55,041 nt of DNA from Bacteroidales bacterium (GCA_017962165.1 JAGCVW010000031.1:1-55041), one strand, 5' to 3'; shown: positions 1 to 7,659, numbered from the stretch's first letter. A program made the numbers and translations. Notes: generated from the sequence alone by a model not told the origin.

Positions 1-1
1 C

Positions 2-877
2 GCCCAGGGCGACGATGCCGCTAAGGACAATGTTACCATCAAGCTTGTAACCGATTCCGACGTTCCTCAGTTCTTCCCCGGACTCCTCGGCTATGAGAGC
101 GGAACCTACGACATCAAGGCTGATTTCAACACGATGGTCCTTACCCTCACCAAGGTTGAGGGAGACGATCCTGGCTCCGGCGAGTTCGATGAGAACACCG
201 CCATCTACATCTATGGCGGCGGTTTTGACAACTACACCGACTGGGAGTTCAACAGGGAGCTCGCCCTCATCCCTCAGGGAGACGGAACCTATGTGTCCGA
301 CGGTGCTGTCACCCTCAACAAGTGGTGCTACTTCAAGCTTGAGATGAAGGATTGGACGGAGTGGGTCCGCGACCAGTCTGCGGGTTCCTACTGGACCGCG
401 ACTCCTCGCACCCACGATCCCGACAACGACTGCAATTTCGTCCCCGGCGACGCCGGCCTGGAGGGAGGTGACTACACGGTGGTGTTCGACAAGAACGCTC
501 TGACTCTCACCCTCACTCCCGCGGGAGTGGATATCGACGAGAATACCGCCATTTATCTCTTCGGCGGAGATTTCTTTGATACCGCAGACTGGGCGTTCGA
601 CAACAAGAACGCTCTCGTCCCCGTGGGCGGTGATATCTACAAGTCAGTGGCCCCTATCCACCTCAAGCAATGGACCTACTTCAAGCTCGAGATGAAGGAT
701 TGGACCGAATGGGTTCCCAATACCGCTACCGACGAGTACTGGGATGCTACCGAAAGGACCCACGATCCCGACAACGACGGAACCTTCTCAGTAGGCAACG
801 TCGGTCTCGGCGACGGCTACTACAACGTAGAATTCAACCGCGGCACAAAGATGCTTACGGTTACCGCAGCTGAGTAA
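2..877 (+). CDS. SusE/SusF-like outer-membrane glycan-binding protein, C-terminal part
   Basis: The reading frame is open from the left edge, so the signal peptide and N-terminus lie outside the window; 291 residues are visible. Two clear tandem domains of about 116 residues start near visible residues 64 and 180 with ENTAIY(I/L)(Y/F)GG, and each contains the block YFKLEMKDWTEWV followed by a T/RTHDPDND segment and a hydrophobic C-terminal strand. Part of a third copy precedes them. This tandem, aromatic-rich beta-domain layout is typical of SusE/SusF surface lipoproteins, which hold glycans on the cell surface for a SusCD transporter. The assignment to that family is inference from architecture; the ligand cannot be told. 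A strong hairpin terminator follows the stop codon. It could alternatively be another surface CBM-repeat protein. Confidence 0.6.
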   Translation, partial: AQGDDAAKDNVTIKLVTDSDVPQFFPGLLGYESGTYDIKADFNTMVLTLTKVEGDDPGSGEFDENTAIYIYGGGFDNYTDWEFNRELALIPQGDGTYVSDGAVTLNKWCYFKLEMKDWTEWVRDQSAGSYWTATPRTHDPDNDCNFVPGDAGLEGGDYTVVFDKNALTLTLTPAGVDIDENTAIYLFGGDFFDTADWAFDNKNALVPVGGDIYKSVAPIHLKQWTYFKLEMKDWTEWVPNTATDEYWDATERTHDPDNDGTFSVGNVGLGDGYYNVEFNRGTKMLTVTAAE

Positions 878-897
878 TTTAGTTGCTGATTGATTTT

Positions 898-934
898 AAG
901 TTGCTTTGCCCGCCAGGGCAAAGCAACTTTTTTT
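898..934. terminator. Intrinsic terminator, 14-bp perfect stem
   Basis: AAGTTGCTTTGCCC (898-911) pairs perfectly with 916-929 across the loop GCCA and is followed by seven T residues (928-934). It ends the SusE/F-like gene on the plus strand, and the minus-strand pdxB fragment stops at 933, so it may act both ways. Nearly the same stem (GTTRCTTTGCCC) recurs at 30800-30831. Confidence 0.85.
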
Positions 935-1214
935 AGAGCTCCCTCCGGACGGGGTAGGTTTCGCGGAGGTGCTCGAAGTCTCTTGCGATGGCGGCGGCAT
1001 CCCCTGATAACACGGCTTTCAGGGCGTCGCTGTCGCGGGTGACGTCGTAAGACGCGTCGGTGACGTCATATTCGTCATTGCCGGCTGCGACCGGCAATCT
1101 TACCTGCCAGTTGGTGAGCTCGGCAATCCCGAGCTGTCTGGCGAGGAAGCGCACGGCGGCGCTGGTGCCGTTCGCCTTGCCGTCGGTGCCGCCCCCAGCG
1201 ATTAGGGGCGTCAT
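933..1214 (-). pseudogene. Truncated duplicate of the pdxB 3' end
   Basis: The 93-residue product matches only the C-terminus of the complete PdxB encoded at 3055-4161: TPxIAG, then DGKANGTSAAVRF, and the end FEHLRETYP(V/L)RRE. The NAD-binding domain is absent, and the position of the catalytic His in TPHIAG is Leu here, so the piece cannot be an active dehydrogenase. It begins 3 nt after the hipT stop codon, in the same orientation. DNA identity is patchy, with one perfect 39-bp block. Unlike the full gene it lacks the MPDPDF-type tandem repeat. It is most simply a displaced or duplicated gene end left by the arrival of the hip module. Whether it is translated is unknown. Confidence 0.8.
1147..1185. 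repeat. 39-bp direct repeat shared with pdxB, copy 1
   Basis: The 39 bases are identical to 3356-3394 inside intact pdxB and encode DGKANGTSAAVRF. The two copies bracket the hipBST module in direct orientation. Confidence 0.9.
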
Positions 1215-1217
1215 AGC

Positions 1218-2186
1218 CTAATCGATTCTTATGAATCTGGCTACTCTTTCTTTCACAACGCGAAGGTATAGCCGCTGAAGTTTCTCCGGGAGATAAGAAC
1301 TGTAAACCAGTGACAACGTCTCCTTGGGAATGGACATATACCGATCTAGCAGCTTGGAAGCACGGACTGGAACAATCCCAATTAGGGAAGCGAACTGTTC
1401 GAAATCTGAACGACAGGGATGACCGGTACGCTCGTACTCATCGCTGCGGACCATACTCAAAGACAGTCCTCCGTCCAGACCGAAATCATCTCCGTTTACG
1501 TGAAGACTGGTATTTAGCAGGTCGTAGGCCGGAGCCAAACGGTAGTCCTCCCCCTGGCGGATCAGGGAGAAGTTTTTGAGATGGTCGTCGCCATTTCCGT
1601 AGATGTAGTTGAAGAGTACCAAGTCAAAGAAACGCTCCATATCCACCATCCAGCCGGGAACATATCTCCTAATACCGGCGGCAATGTCTTCATAAGTCCC
1701 GCTATACTTAAAATGGACTCCATCCGTTTGTTCGTTGCGGCCGCAGACGGAGGCGAAGTCTTCCATTTCCGCCTTAGTCCCATTCGGAAGAATATCGAAA
1801 CGACGGGTGATGTACACGAGTTGCCCGTCCGACGAGACGCAGAGGCCGTTGTGGGCCGTCTGGATACCGTAAATGTGCGAGGCAATCTGCATCGTCAGAT
1901 GCTCGTTGGCCGGGATGTGCCTGCGTGTTGCGATGGTTTCATCCCATGGGGCCGGCTTCAGGATGTGCGTAGAACGCTCTCCTTCCATCGCAAGGCGTAT
2001 CTTTCCTCCGTCGATGACGGCGGGAAACTTCTCCTGTACGCCGGAGACTGAAATTCTCTCAACGGCTGCGACTGCCTCGCCGGATTTCTTCAGTCCACTA
2101 ATACTGAAATCCATATAAGGTGACACCTGCTTCCCGAAGAACAGTGTTTTCAAGACGCGCGGGCTATATGCGGGTAATTCTATCAT
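1218..2186 (-). CDS. hipT: HipT-like serine/threonine kinase toxin (HipA core domain)
   Basis: At 322 residues this is the kinase core of a HipA-family toxin without the usual N-terminal subdomain, which is encoded separately just upstream. Visible motifs are the Ser-rich/Gly loop ISVSGVQEK (residues 45-53), the catalytic GNGDDHLKNF (197-206) and the Mg-binding APAYDLL (218-224). HipA-family kinases phosphorylate aminoacyl-tRNA synthetases (HipA acts on GltX, E. coli HipT on TrpS) and so stall translation; the target here is unknown. The SVS motif directly before GVQ resembles the autophosphorylated SxS of HipT. The start codon overlaps the hipS stop by 4 bp, which suggests translational coupling. 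The stop codon lies 3 nt before the pdxB fragment. Confidence 0.85.
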   Translation of the reverse strand: MIELPAYSPRVLKTLFFGKQVSPYMDFSISGLKKSGEAVAAVERISVSGVQEKFPAVIDGGKIRLAMEGERSTHILKPAPWDETIATRRHIPANEHLTMQIASHIYGIQTAHNGLCVSSDGQLVYITRRFDILPNGTKAEMEDFASVCGRNEQTDGVHFKYSGTYEDIAAGIRRYVPGWMVDMERFFDLVLFNYIYGNGDDHLKNFSLIRQGEDYRLAPAYDLLNTSLHVNGDDFGLDGGLSLSMVRSDEYERTGHPCRSDFEQFASLIGIVPVRASKLLDRYMSIPKETLSLVYSSYLPEKLQRLYLRVVKERVARFIRID

Positions 2187-2503
2187 AACGGTCGAACACT
2201 TACGGCGCCGATGAAATCCTGACCGGACATAACTGTCAGCAGACCGAAGAGATCTTCTTCATCGACTCGATATTTCCTACAAATAATGGTTCTGTTGGCT
2301 CCTTCCGGCAGTAAATTAACGAAGAAAGGAAACAGGCTTTCAGACTCATAAGAGGCTGATTGAAGCGGCAGCGTCACGGAGACAGGCGCGCACCCAGAGG
2401 ATAGGTAAGCCGGGTCGTAAGTGAACACATAACCTCCGGCCGGGACTTGCTCTGTGAGCACTCCTGCTAGAATATCGTTATTGTATACTCCCAATTGTCT
2501 CAT
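2183..2503 (-). CDS. hipS: HipS-like protein (separate HipA N-terminal subdomain)
   Basis: This 106-residue protein corresponds to the N-terminal subdomain of HipA (Couple_hipA family), with the conserved VSVTLPL and FFVNLLPEG segments at about residues 60-85. In the E. coli HipBST system the matching small protein, HipS, is the antitoxin that binds HipT, while HipB boosts it and binds DNA. Here it sits between hipB (11-nt gap) and hipT (4-bp overlap), the same order as hipBST. The antitoxin role is inferred from that arrangement; split HipA proteins are common in Bacteroidota and not all have been tested. Confidence 0.75.
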   Translation of the reverse strand: MRQLGVYNNDILAGVLTEQVPAGGYVFTYDPAYLSSGCAPVSVTLPLQSASYESESLFPFFVNLLPEGANRTIICRKYRVDEEDLFGLLTVMSGQDFIGAVSVRPL

Positions 2504-2514
2504 ACTTTATTCTA

Positions 2515-2721
2515 TTACTTATCAAATGGGCTCCGTACCTTGAATTGGATATCCATCCCAAGGACCGAGAGAATCTTTTTCACCGTCTCGAAGGAGGGAT
2601 TTCCTGCTCCTCGTTCGATGTTCTTGATCGTTGCAATCGACACGCCCGACATCTCTGCGAGGTCGTTTTGGGAGATGCCGAGGATTTTTCTGCGGGAGGA
2701 GATGCTTGTTGCGAGGCCCAT
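2515..2721 (-). CDS. hipB: HipB-like XRE-family DNA-binding antitoxin
   Basis: A 68-residue protein made almost entirely of one XRE helix-turn-helix: SQNDLAEMSGVSIATIKNIERG (split here as helices 2 and 3, residues 17-38), then PSFETVKKILSVLGM. It is first in the hipB-hipS-hipT operon and should bind the operator in front of it, where a 19-bp inverted repeat flanks the promoter. Family knowledge says HipB represses its own operon and contributes to toxin neutralisation. It is shorter than E. coli HipB. Confidence 0.82.
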   Translation of the reverse strand: MGLATSISSRRKILGISQNDLAEMSGVSIATIKNIERGAGNPSFETVKKILSVLGMDIQFKVRSPFDK

Positions 2722-2722
2722 G

Positions 2723-2799
2723 GTCTAAAATATTATACTTTCAACTGCAATAATACGCATTATCGTGGTAATTTGCAACAAAAGTATAAAATATTAGAC
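2723..2799 (-). promoter_or_regulatory. hipBST promoter and probable HipB operator
   Basis: GTCTAAAATATTATACTTT (2723-2741) and AAAGTATAAAATATTAGAC (2781-2799) form an inverted repeat matching at 17 of 19 positions, separated by 39 bp. The minus-strand -7 box TACTTTTG (2779-2786) lies inside the distal arm, so a protein bound to the repeat would cover the promoter. Binding by HipB is inferred. Confidence 0.65.
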
Positions 2800-3054
2800 A
2801 TTAGCTAAATAATCGCTATGCGCTCGGCCTTAAGTGTGCGCTGTTAAAACTATCTGAAGGGGGAGTATACCTGATTACCTACTGATTCCACCCGTTCTAG
2901 CGTTCCCTGCGGCATTTCGGGCCATTTTGCCGCCGCTCGGGCACTTTTCCCATTCCGCGGCGTAAATTCGGGCCTTTTTCCCGCCGATAAAAAGGGACCA
3001 TCCGCAAAACATGTGGGGACCTTCCGCAGAGTGGGGCTTGAATGGTGTGAAATG
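2800..3054. other. Intergenic region between hipB and pdxB, no gene seen
   Basis: No convincing coding sequence. It contains degenerate short repeats: TTCGGGCC followed by a T-run and CCGCCG occurs twice between about 2917 and 2990, and a GGGACC(A/T)TCCGCA-like unit occurs twice at about 2993-3030. Confidence 0.5.
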
Positions 3055-4161
3055 CTATTCGCGGCGGAGGGGGTAGGTTTCGCGAAGGTGCTCGAAGGCC
3101 GAGACATCTGCCTTGAGACGGGCGGAGTCGGCGAGGACGTCGTAGGGGAGGTAGAGATGCCCGATCGGGTCGGGCATGACGAAATCAGGGTCGTGCATGA
3201 CGAAATCAGGGTCGTGCACGACGAAATCAGGGTCGGGCATGACGGAACAGGCAGGGTCTGGCATAACCACTACGTCACCACCGACCTGATCGGTGGTCTT
3301 GTCAAGTACAACTGAGAAATCAAGCAGCCCGGGCAATCCCAAAGTCTTGGCAACAAAGCGCACGGCGGCGCTGGTGCCGTTCGCCTTGCCGTCGAGGCTG
3401 TAGCCGGCGATGTGGGGGGTGGCGATCTCGACCAGCGCCGCCAGTTCGGGATCGATTTCCGGTTCGTTTTCCCAGACGTCGAGCGCGGCGGCCATCAAAC
3501 GACCTGTCTTTAGCGCCTCTTTGAGCGCAGTGCCGTCGACAACCTCGCCGCGCGATGAATTTATCAGTATCTGATTGGGCCTAAGTGTCGCGATTCGCTT
3601 TACATCGAACATATATTTTGTTGACGCGTCGAGCGGAACGTGTAAAGTAATTATATCAGCCCTGTCAATAATTTCTTCCAGCGAAACGAAACCCTGAGGC
3701 CCTTCAGCGGCTGCGCGCGGAGGGTCGCAGAGAAGCACCGTCATTCCGAGCTCACGGGCGAGGGCGGCGACCTTCGTCCCGACGTGGCCCACGCCCACGA
3801 TGCCCAGCGTCCGGCCCGCCAGCGTGAAACCATGGTTCCGAGCCAGCGTCTCGAGTACCGACCGCACCCACTGCGCGACCGAGCCCGAATTGCAACCTGG
3901 CGCGTTCGACCATGCGATGCCGCGCGATTCGCAGTAGGACGTGTCAATGTGGTCATAACCTATCGTCGCGGACGCGATTGCCCGAACGGACGAGCCTTCG
4001 AGCAGGGCGCGGCCGCAGCGCGTGCGGGTACGGGTCACGATCGCGTCTGCGTCGCGAACGTCCGCCGCGCCAATCGCCGCGCCCGGCAGGTATACTACCT
4101 CCGCGTAAGGCTCGAACACCCCACGGATGAAAGGTATCTTGTCGTCGACGACTATCTTCAT
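3055..4161 (-). CDS. pdxB: 4-phosphoerythronate dehydrogenase with an in-frame repeat insertion
   Basis: PdxB oxidises 4-phospho-D-erythronate in the DXP-dependent pathway to pyridoxal phosphate; pdxJ of the same pathway lies at 42397-43119. The 368-residue protein has the NAD motif GVGHVG (123-128) and the catalytic triad of the D-2-hydroxyacid dehydrogenases: Arg in SSRG (204), Glu in ENEP (233) and His in TPHIAG (250). The C-terminal dimerisation region carries an unusual insert at about residues 291-336, made of repeated (V/M)(M/H)DPDFV heptapeptides and ending MPDPIGHL. The truncated copy at 933-1214 lacks it. The start ATG overlaps the stop of the GH92 gene by 4 bp. Whether the insert disturbs activity is not known; the frame is intact. 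Confidence 0.9.
   Translation of the reverse strand: MKIVVDDKIPFIRGVFEPYAEVVYLPGAAIGAADVRDADAIVTRTRTRCGRALLEGSSVRAIASATIGYDHIDTSYCESRGIAWSNAPGCNSGSVAQWVRSVLETLARNHGFTLAGRTLGIVGVGHVGTKVAALARELGMTVLLCDPPRAAAEGPQGFVSLEEIIDRADIITLHVPLDASTKYMFDVKRIATLRPNQILINSSRGEVVDGTALKEALKTGRLMAAALDVWENEPEIDPELAALVEIATPHIAGYSLDGKANGTSAAVRFVAKTLGLPGLLDFSVVLDKTTDQVGGDVVVMPDPACSVMPDPDFVVHDPDFVMHDPDFVMPDPIGHLYLPYDVLADSARLKADVSAFEHLRETYPLRRE
3157..3297. repeat. REP-like palindromes and 21-bp tandem repeat inside pdxB
   Basis: An inverted repeat ATGCCCGA/TCGGGCAT (3157-3164/3170-3177) is followed by 21-bp units starting at 3171, 3192 and 3213, consensus CGTGCATGACGAAATCAGGG plus T, then a degenerate fourth unit. A second inverted repeat ACCACCGA/TCGGTGGT (3277-3284/3290-3297) closes the block. 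Twenty-one bp is seven codons, so copy-number changes keep frame. The translated MPDPIGHL resembles a string often seen in ORFs that run through dispersed repeats (recollection, not checked). Confidence 0.8.
3356..3394. repeat. 39-bp direct repeat shared with pdxB fragment, copy 2
   Basis: Identical over all 39 bases to 1147-1185. It encodes DGKANGTSAAVRF of intact PdxB. Confidence 0.9.
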
Positions 4162-6308
4162 AACTCGGAAGACATGTGGAATATCAGTTCTCCACCCCGT
4201 TTCAGATCGTCATAGGGGATGAACATCCAGTCGGGAAGCAGGCAGTAGCCGCCGCCTTCGGGGTAACGGTACTCCACACTCTGAACATAAATATTTTCAG
4301 GACTGTTGTTCTCGGCGCGAATCACCAGCGTCTTTCCTTCTCCCACATTCACGCGCGCAGATTTGACGGCCGGGCTGCCAAGGGCGAAATCTCCGCCCGC
4401 CGGGTCGACCTGGTACAGGCCGAGTGCCGAAAGGACATACCATGCCGACATCTGGCCGCAGTCTTCATTTCCGCAGACGCCGCTGAAATCGTCGAAATAC
4501 AGCTCGTCCATGATCTGCCGCACAAGCCTGGAGCACTTCGCGTGGCCGCCCGGCAGCCAGTTGTACATGTAGACGATGTGGTGGCTCGGTTCGTTGCCAT
4601 GGGCATATTGCCCTATTAGGCCTGTCATGTCCGGAACTGCATTCTCTGCGCCGCCGTCGGCAATGAACAGGCTGTCGAGTTTCCGGGTGAATCGCTCCTC
4701 GCCGAACAGTTCAATCAGTCCCTCGACGTCGTGCGGCACGAGGAAGGTGTACTGCCAGGCGTTGCCTTCTACATAGTCGGTCGCATTGTCGGCCGCGAAG
4801 GGGTTGAAGCCCGGGCGGAACCTGCCTTTGAGCGTGCGTCCGCGAAGGAAGCCGCTTCGGGGGTCGAAGTATCTGCGGTAGGCTTTGCTGCGGGAGCGGT
4901 AGTGGTCAGCCGCACCGGCCTCGCCAAGTCTGAGCGCGACCTTTGCGACCGCGTCGTCGGCTATCGCGTACTCCAGGGACTTGGCGAGGCCCCATTCCTC
5001 TGCGGACTTGTCGTAGGGGATGAAGCCGTATGCGTCCTGGCAGTCGAGTCCGCGTGTGCCGTTTTCGCTGGAGGCCTTCATGGCCTCGAATGCTGCGCGC
5101 TCGTCGTCGGCATAGCCCTTCAGCACCAGGTCGCCCATCGATATGACACCAGGATTGCCGACCATGCAATAGGTCTCGTTGCCGTCCAGATGCCACACCG
5201 GCAGCTCGCCCTGCCAGCGGTAGATGTTCATGTAAGTGTCGGCCAGGGAGCGCGTGAACGCCGGGTCGATCAGGGTCGTCAGCGGCACTTCGGCGCGGTA
5301 GGTGTCCCAGAGCGAGAGCACGGTATACTGGTCGCGGTCGCTGTGGTGGATCTGCCCGTCGGCCCCGCGGTAGCGTCCGTCCACATCGCTGAACAGTGCC
5401 GGGAATATCATCGTATGGTATAGCGCGGTGTAGAAGATCTTCTCCTGACGCTCGTCCATGGGCTCGATCTCGACTGTGCGGAGGGCCTTGTCCCATTTGG
5501 CGTCGGAGGCCCTGGCCGTGCGGTCGAAATCCCAGCCGGGCAGTTCCTCGCGCATGTTCAGCCATGCCCCCTCGCAGCTCACCGGCGAGAGCGCCACCTT
5601 CACCTTCACGGTCTTCGAGCGGCGCACATCGAAACTCAGGACTGCGATGCTGCTGTCCTTAACGGCCTCCATGCCCGCGATCGGCTCGCTGAACTCGGCC
5701 GCGAAATACCAGACGTGGTCCTTCGCCCAGCCGCTTGAGCGCCGGAAACCCTCGATGCGCGTGCGGTCGAGCTGCCTGAAACCGCATCCGGTCAGCCGGT
5801 CCCAGCCTATGCCTTCCTCCAGGTTCAGGAGTATCGCTCCCTGCCGGGATGTGAATCCGTATTCATGGATTCCCACCCGTTCGGTCGCGGAAAGGCGGGC
5901 CGTGATCCCGTAATCGGGAAGGGCTACCTCGTAGAGGCCGGGGCGTACCAGCTCGAGCGCATGGTCAAGATGCGCATAGATGTGTCCGCTCTGGTATTTG
6001 GGTTTGGCGGGGTCGAAGGGCATCATGAGGATGTCGCCCCTGTCGCCGATTCCAGTGCCGGACAGGTGTGTATGGCTGAAGCCTATGATAAGAGTGTCGG
6101 AAACATGGTAGCCGGAACACCAGTCCCATGATTCGTTGATCTGCTGGGGCCCCAGTTGAACCATGCCCCTTGGTACGCTCGCTCCCACGAACACATGTCC
6201 GTGGCCGCCGCTGCCTATCATCGGGTCGACTTTGTCTGTAAGGGATTCGGGTTGGGTGCAGCTGAAGAGCGCAATCGCAGCCGCAGCGAGGAGGGTTATT
6301 CGTTTCAT
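4158..6308 (-). CDS. GH92 family alpha-mannosidase lipoprotein
   Basis: A 716-residue glycoside hydrolase family 92 enzyme, a calcium-dependent exo-alpha-mannosidase family that trims mannose from N-glycans and yeast mannan. Family motifs are clear: DPMIGSGGHGHVFVGA near the N-terminus, then about residue 525-545 the GNEPSHH block, and CGNEDCGQMSAWYV shortly before the C-terminus. The signal peptide ends with lipobox LFSC (Cys17), so it should be membrane-anchored and exposed to the periplasm or surface. It lies between truB and pdxB with 4-bp ATGA overlaps on both sides, an unusual home for a glycan-degrading enzyme that usually sits in a polysaccharide utilisation locus. Linkage specificity cannot be read from sequence alone. 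Confidence 0.92.
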   Translation of the reverse strand: MKRITLLAAAAIALFSCTQPESLTDKVDPMIGSGGHGHVFVGASVPRGMVQLGPQQINESWDWCSGYHVSDTLIIGFSHTHLSGTGIGDRGDILMMPFDPAKPKYQSGHIYAHLDHALELVRPGLYEVALPDYGITARLSATERVGIHEYGFTSRQGAILLNLEEGIGWDRLTGCGFRQLDRTRIEGFRRSSGWAKDHVWYFAAEFSEPIAGMEAVKDSSIAVLSFDVRRSKTVKVKVALSPVSCEGAWLNMREELPGWDFDRTARASDAKWDKALRTVEIEPMDERQEKIFYTALYHTMIFPALFSDVDGRYRGADGQIHHSDRDQYTVLSLWDTYRAEVPLTTLIDPAFTRSLADTYMNIYRWQGELPVWHLDGNETYCMVGNPGVISMGDLVLKGYADDERAAFEAMKASSENGTRGLDCQDAYGFIPYDKSAEEWGLAKSLEYAIADDAVAKVALRLGEAGAADHYRSRSKAYRRYFDPRSGFLRGRTLKGRFRPGFNPFAADNATDYVEGNAWQYTFLVPHDVEGLIELFGEERFTRKLDSLFIADGGAENAVPDMTGLIGQYAHGNEPSHHIVYMYNWLPGGHAKCSRLVRQIMDELYFDDFSGVCGNEDCGQMSAWYVLSALGLYQVDPAGGDFALGSPAVKSARVNVGEGKTLVIRAENNSPENIYVQSVEYRYPEGGGYCLLPDWMFIPYDDLKRGGELIFHMSSEL

Positions 6309-7105
6309 GCGTTCAATAGTTCGAGGGCCTGGTAGAGGGTGAGGGCGTCGTCGATAGTGTAGCCGCCGTTTCCGATACGGCGCAGTGAGGAGAGGAACGC
6401 GCCGGAGCCCAGCGCCTCTCCGAGGTCGCGGGCCAGGGCGCGGATGTAGGTGCCTTTAGAGCACTCGACATCTATCATGGCAGTAGGAAGATTGTGCCCG
6501 CTGATGTCCGCGACGCGTATCCTTCCTACTCCGTCATCTACTACGTCCTGAGCCGGTGCGGGCCCGAAGCTTACGAGATTAATATCGTAGATAGTGATTC
6601 TGTTTGCCTGAAGGATGCCTTCGGCTGCTACCGGAAGGCCCTGCTTCCACAGTTTGCGTGCGGTTTCGTAGACGCGTTTGCCGTCTACCGATTTCGCGCT
6701 GAAAAGGGGAGCGACCTGTTCCTGTTCGCCGAGAAAGCCCTTGAGCGCTTCACGGACGGACGCTTCGCCGACGCCGTCCACGGTGTATTCGCGGTCGATG
6801 GGCTTTTCGAGGTCGTAAGAGGGAGTTGTCGCGCCGAAGGACACGCCGGCAAGGTACCGCTTGCGGGAACGCTGGAGTTCCTCGGCCCGGCGGGTCGCCG
6901 GACCGATGCACACCAGCAGTATCCCCGTCGCAAGCGGGTCCAGTGTGCCGGCGTGCCCCACCTTCAGGTTCTTCTTCCCGAAATGCCTTATCGCCGCATA
7001 CTTTATCTTACGGATAACATCCGCCGATGTCCAGCGATACGGTTTATCAATAGGAAGAACGATTCCCTCCGGATAGTCGTCTATATTTCGCGACAGTTTC
7101 TCCAT
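6305..7105 (-). CDS. truB: tRNA pseudouridine(55) synthase TruB
   Basis: TruB makes pseudouridine 55 in the T-loop of tRNAs. The 266-residue protein has the family core KVGHAGTLDPLATG with catalytic Asp56, the KRYLAGVSFGATT segment and the C-terminal RCSKGTYIR-like block (ECSKGTYIRALARDLG). Length is normal for the family, though the C-terminus is short and lacks a full PUA domain. It is followed by GH92 with a 4-bp overlap and preceded by two tandem hairpins that separate it from rpiB. Confidence 0.95.
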   Translation of the reverse strand: MEKLSRNIDDYPEGIVLPIDKPYRWTSADVIRKIKYAAIRHFGKKNLKVGHAGTLDPLATGILLVCIGPATRRAEELQRSRKRYLAGVSFGATTPSYDLEKPIDREYTVDGVGEASVREALKGFLGEQEQVAPLFSAKSVDGKRVYETARKLWKQGLPVAAEGILQANRITIYDINLVSFGPAPAQDVVDDGVGRIRVADISGHNLPTAMIDVECSKGTYIRALARDLGEALGSGAFLSSLRRIGNGGYTIDDALTLYQALELLNA

Positions 7106-7108
7106 CCT

Positions 7109-7216
7109 CTAAAAACTTCATACTTCTCTGCGGATTTTCCCGCAGAGTAGCTGCAACTTTTTTCAAAACTTCATACTACTCTGCGGAAATTCCCGCAGAG
7201 TAGTACTAACTTTTTT
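7109..7216. repeat. Tandem pair of CTGCGG/CCGCAG hairpins between rpiB and truB
   Basis: Two related units in direct repeat. The first has stem CTCTGCGG/CCGCAGAG (7126-7133/7140-7147); the second TACTACTCTGCGG/CCGCAGAGTAGTA (7174-7186/7193-7205). Each is preceded on the plus strand by AACTTCATACT and followed by AACTTTTTT. On the minus strand they can act as terminators or attenuators after rpiB. A third relative lies at 51758-51785. Confidence 0.75.
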
Positions 7217-7643
7217 ACACAGGGATTTTATCGATGCGTCTCTGGTGACGGCCTCCCTCGAAGGGGGTGTCCAGCCAGGCGCGCACGATAGCTACTGCGA
7301 GGCGGTAGGAGATGAAGCGCGCCGGCATTACGAGCACGTTCGCATTGTTGTGTTGCTTGACGAGCTTTCCGATCGCTGTCCCCCAGGCCAGGCCGGCGCG
7401 CACTCCCTGATGTTTGTTCAGGGTGATCGCCATTCCGTTACCTGTTCCGCAGAGCGCTATGCCCAGATCCACGGCGCCTGTTTCGACCGCTGATGCCAGC
7501 GGATGTGCTACATCCGGATAGTCCATGCTCTCGGTCGTATCGGTTCCGAAGTTAACCACCTCGATTCCGTGGCCCTGCAAATATTTGATGAGCTTAGCCT
7601 TGTACTCGACCCCAGCGTGGTCGCTGCAAATACCAATTTTCAT
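7215..7643 (-). CDS. rpiB: Ribose-5-phosphate isomerase B
   Basis: RpiB interconverts ribose-5-phosphate and ribulose-5-phosphate in the pentose phosphate pathway. The 142-residue protein begins MKIGICSDHAG with the substrate-binding SDHAG motif, carries the catalytic Cys65 in ALCGTGNGM and the HNNANVLVMPAR block. Length matches the family. Its stop is followed directly by the tandem hairpins. No -7 box is visible directly upstream; the 107-bp palindrome (7660-7766) separates it from gltX, so its promoter is unclear. Confidence 0.96.
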   Translation of the reverse strand: MKIGICSDHAGVEYKAKLIKYLQGHGIEVVNFGTDTTESMDYPDVAHPLASAVETGAVDLGIALCGTGNGMAITLNKHQGVRAGLAWGTAIGKLVKQHNNANVLVMPARFISYRLAVAIVRAWLDTPFEGGRHQRRIDKIPV

Positions 7644-7659
7644 AAAACCTTATTTTTCC

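Noticed and set aside
933..1214. Pdx fragment as a small independent protein gene
   Set aside because: It matches only the C-terminal end of PdxB, lacks the catalytic His and has no start context beyond the hipT stop.
933..3054. An integrase or transposase accompanying the hip module
   Set aside because: No open frame in the region has recombinase features; movement is inferred only from the flanking repeats.
3171..3257. CRISPR-like array in the 21-bp repeats of pdxB
   Set aside because: Units are contiguous without spacers and stay in the pdxB reading frame; no cas genes are present.
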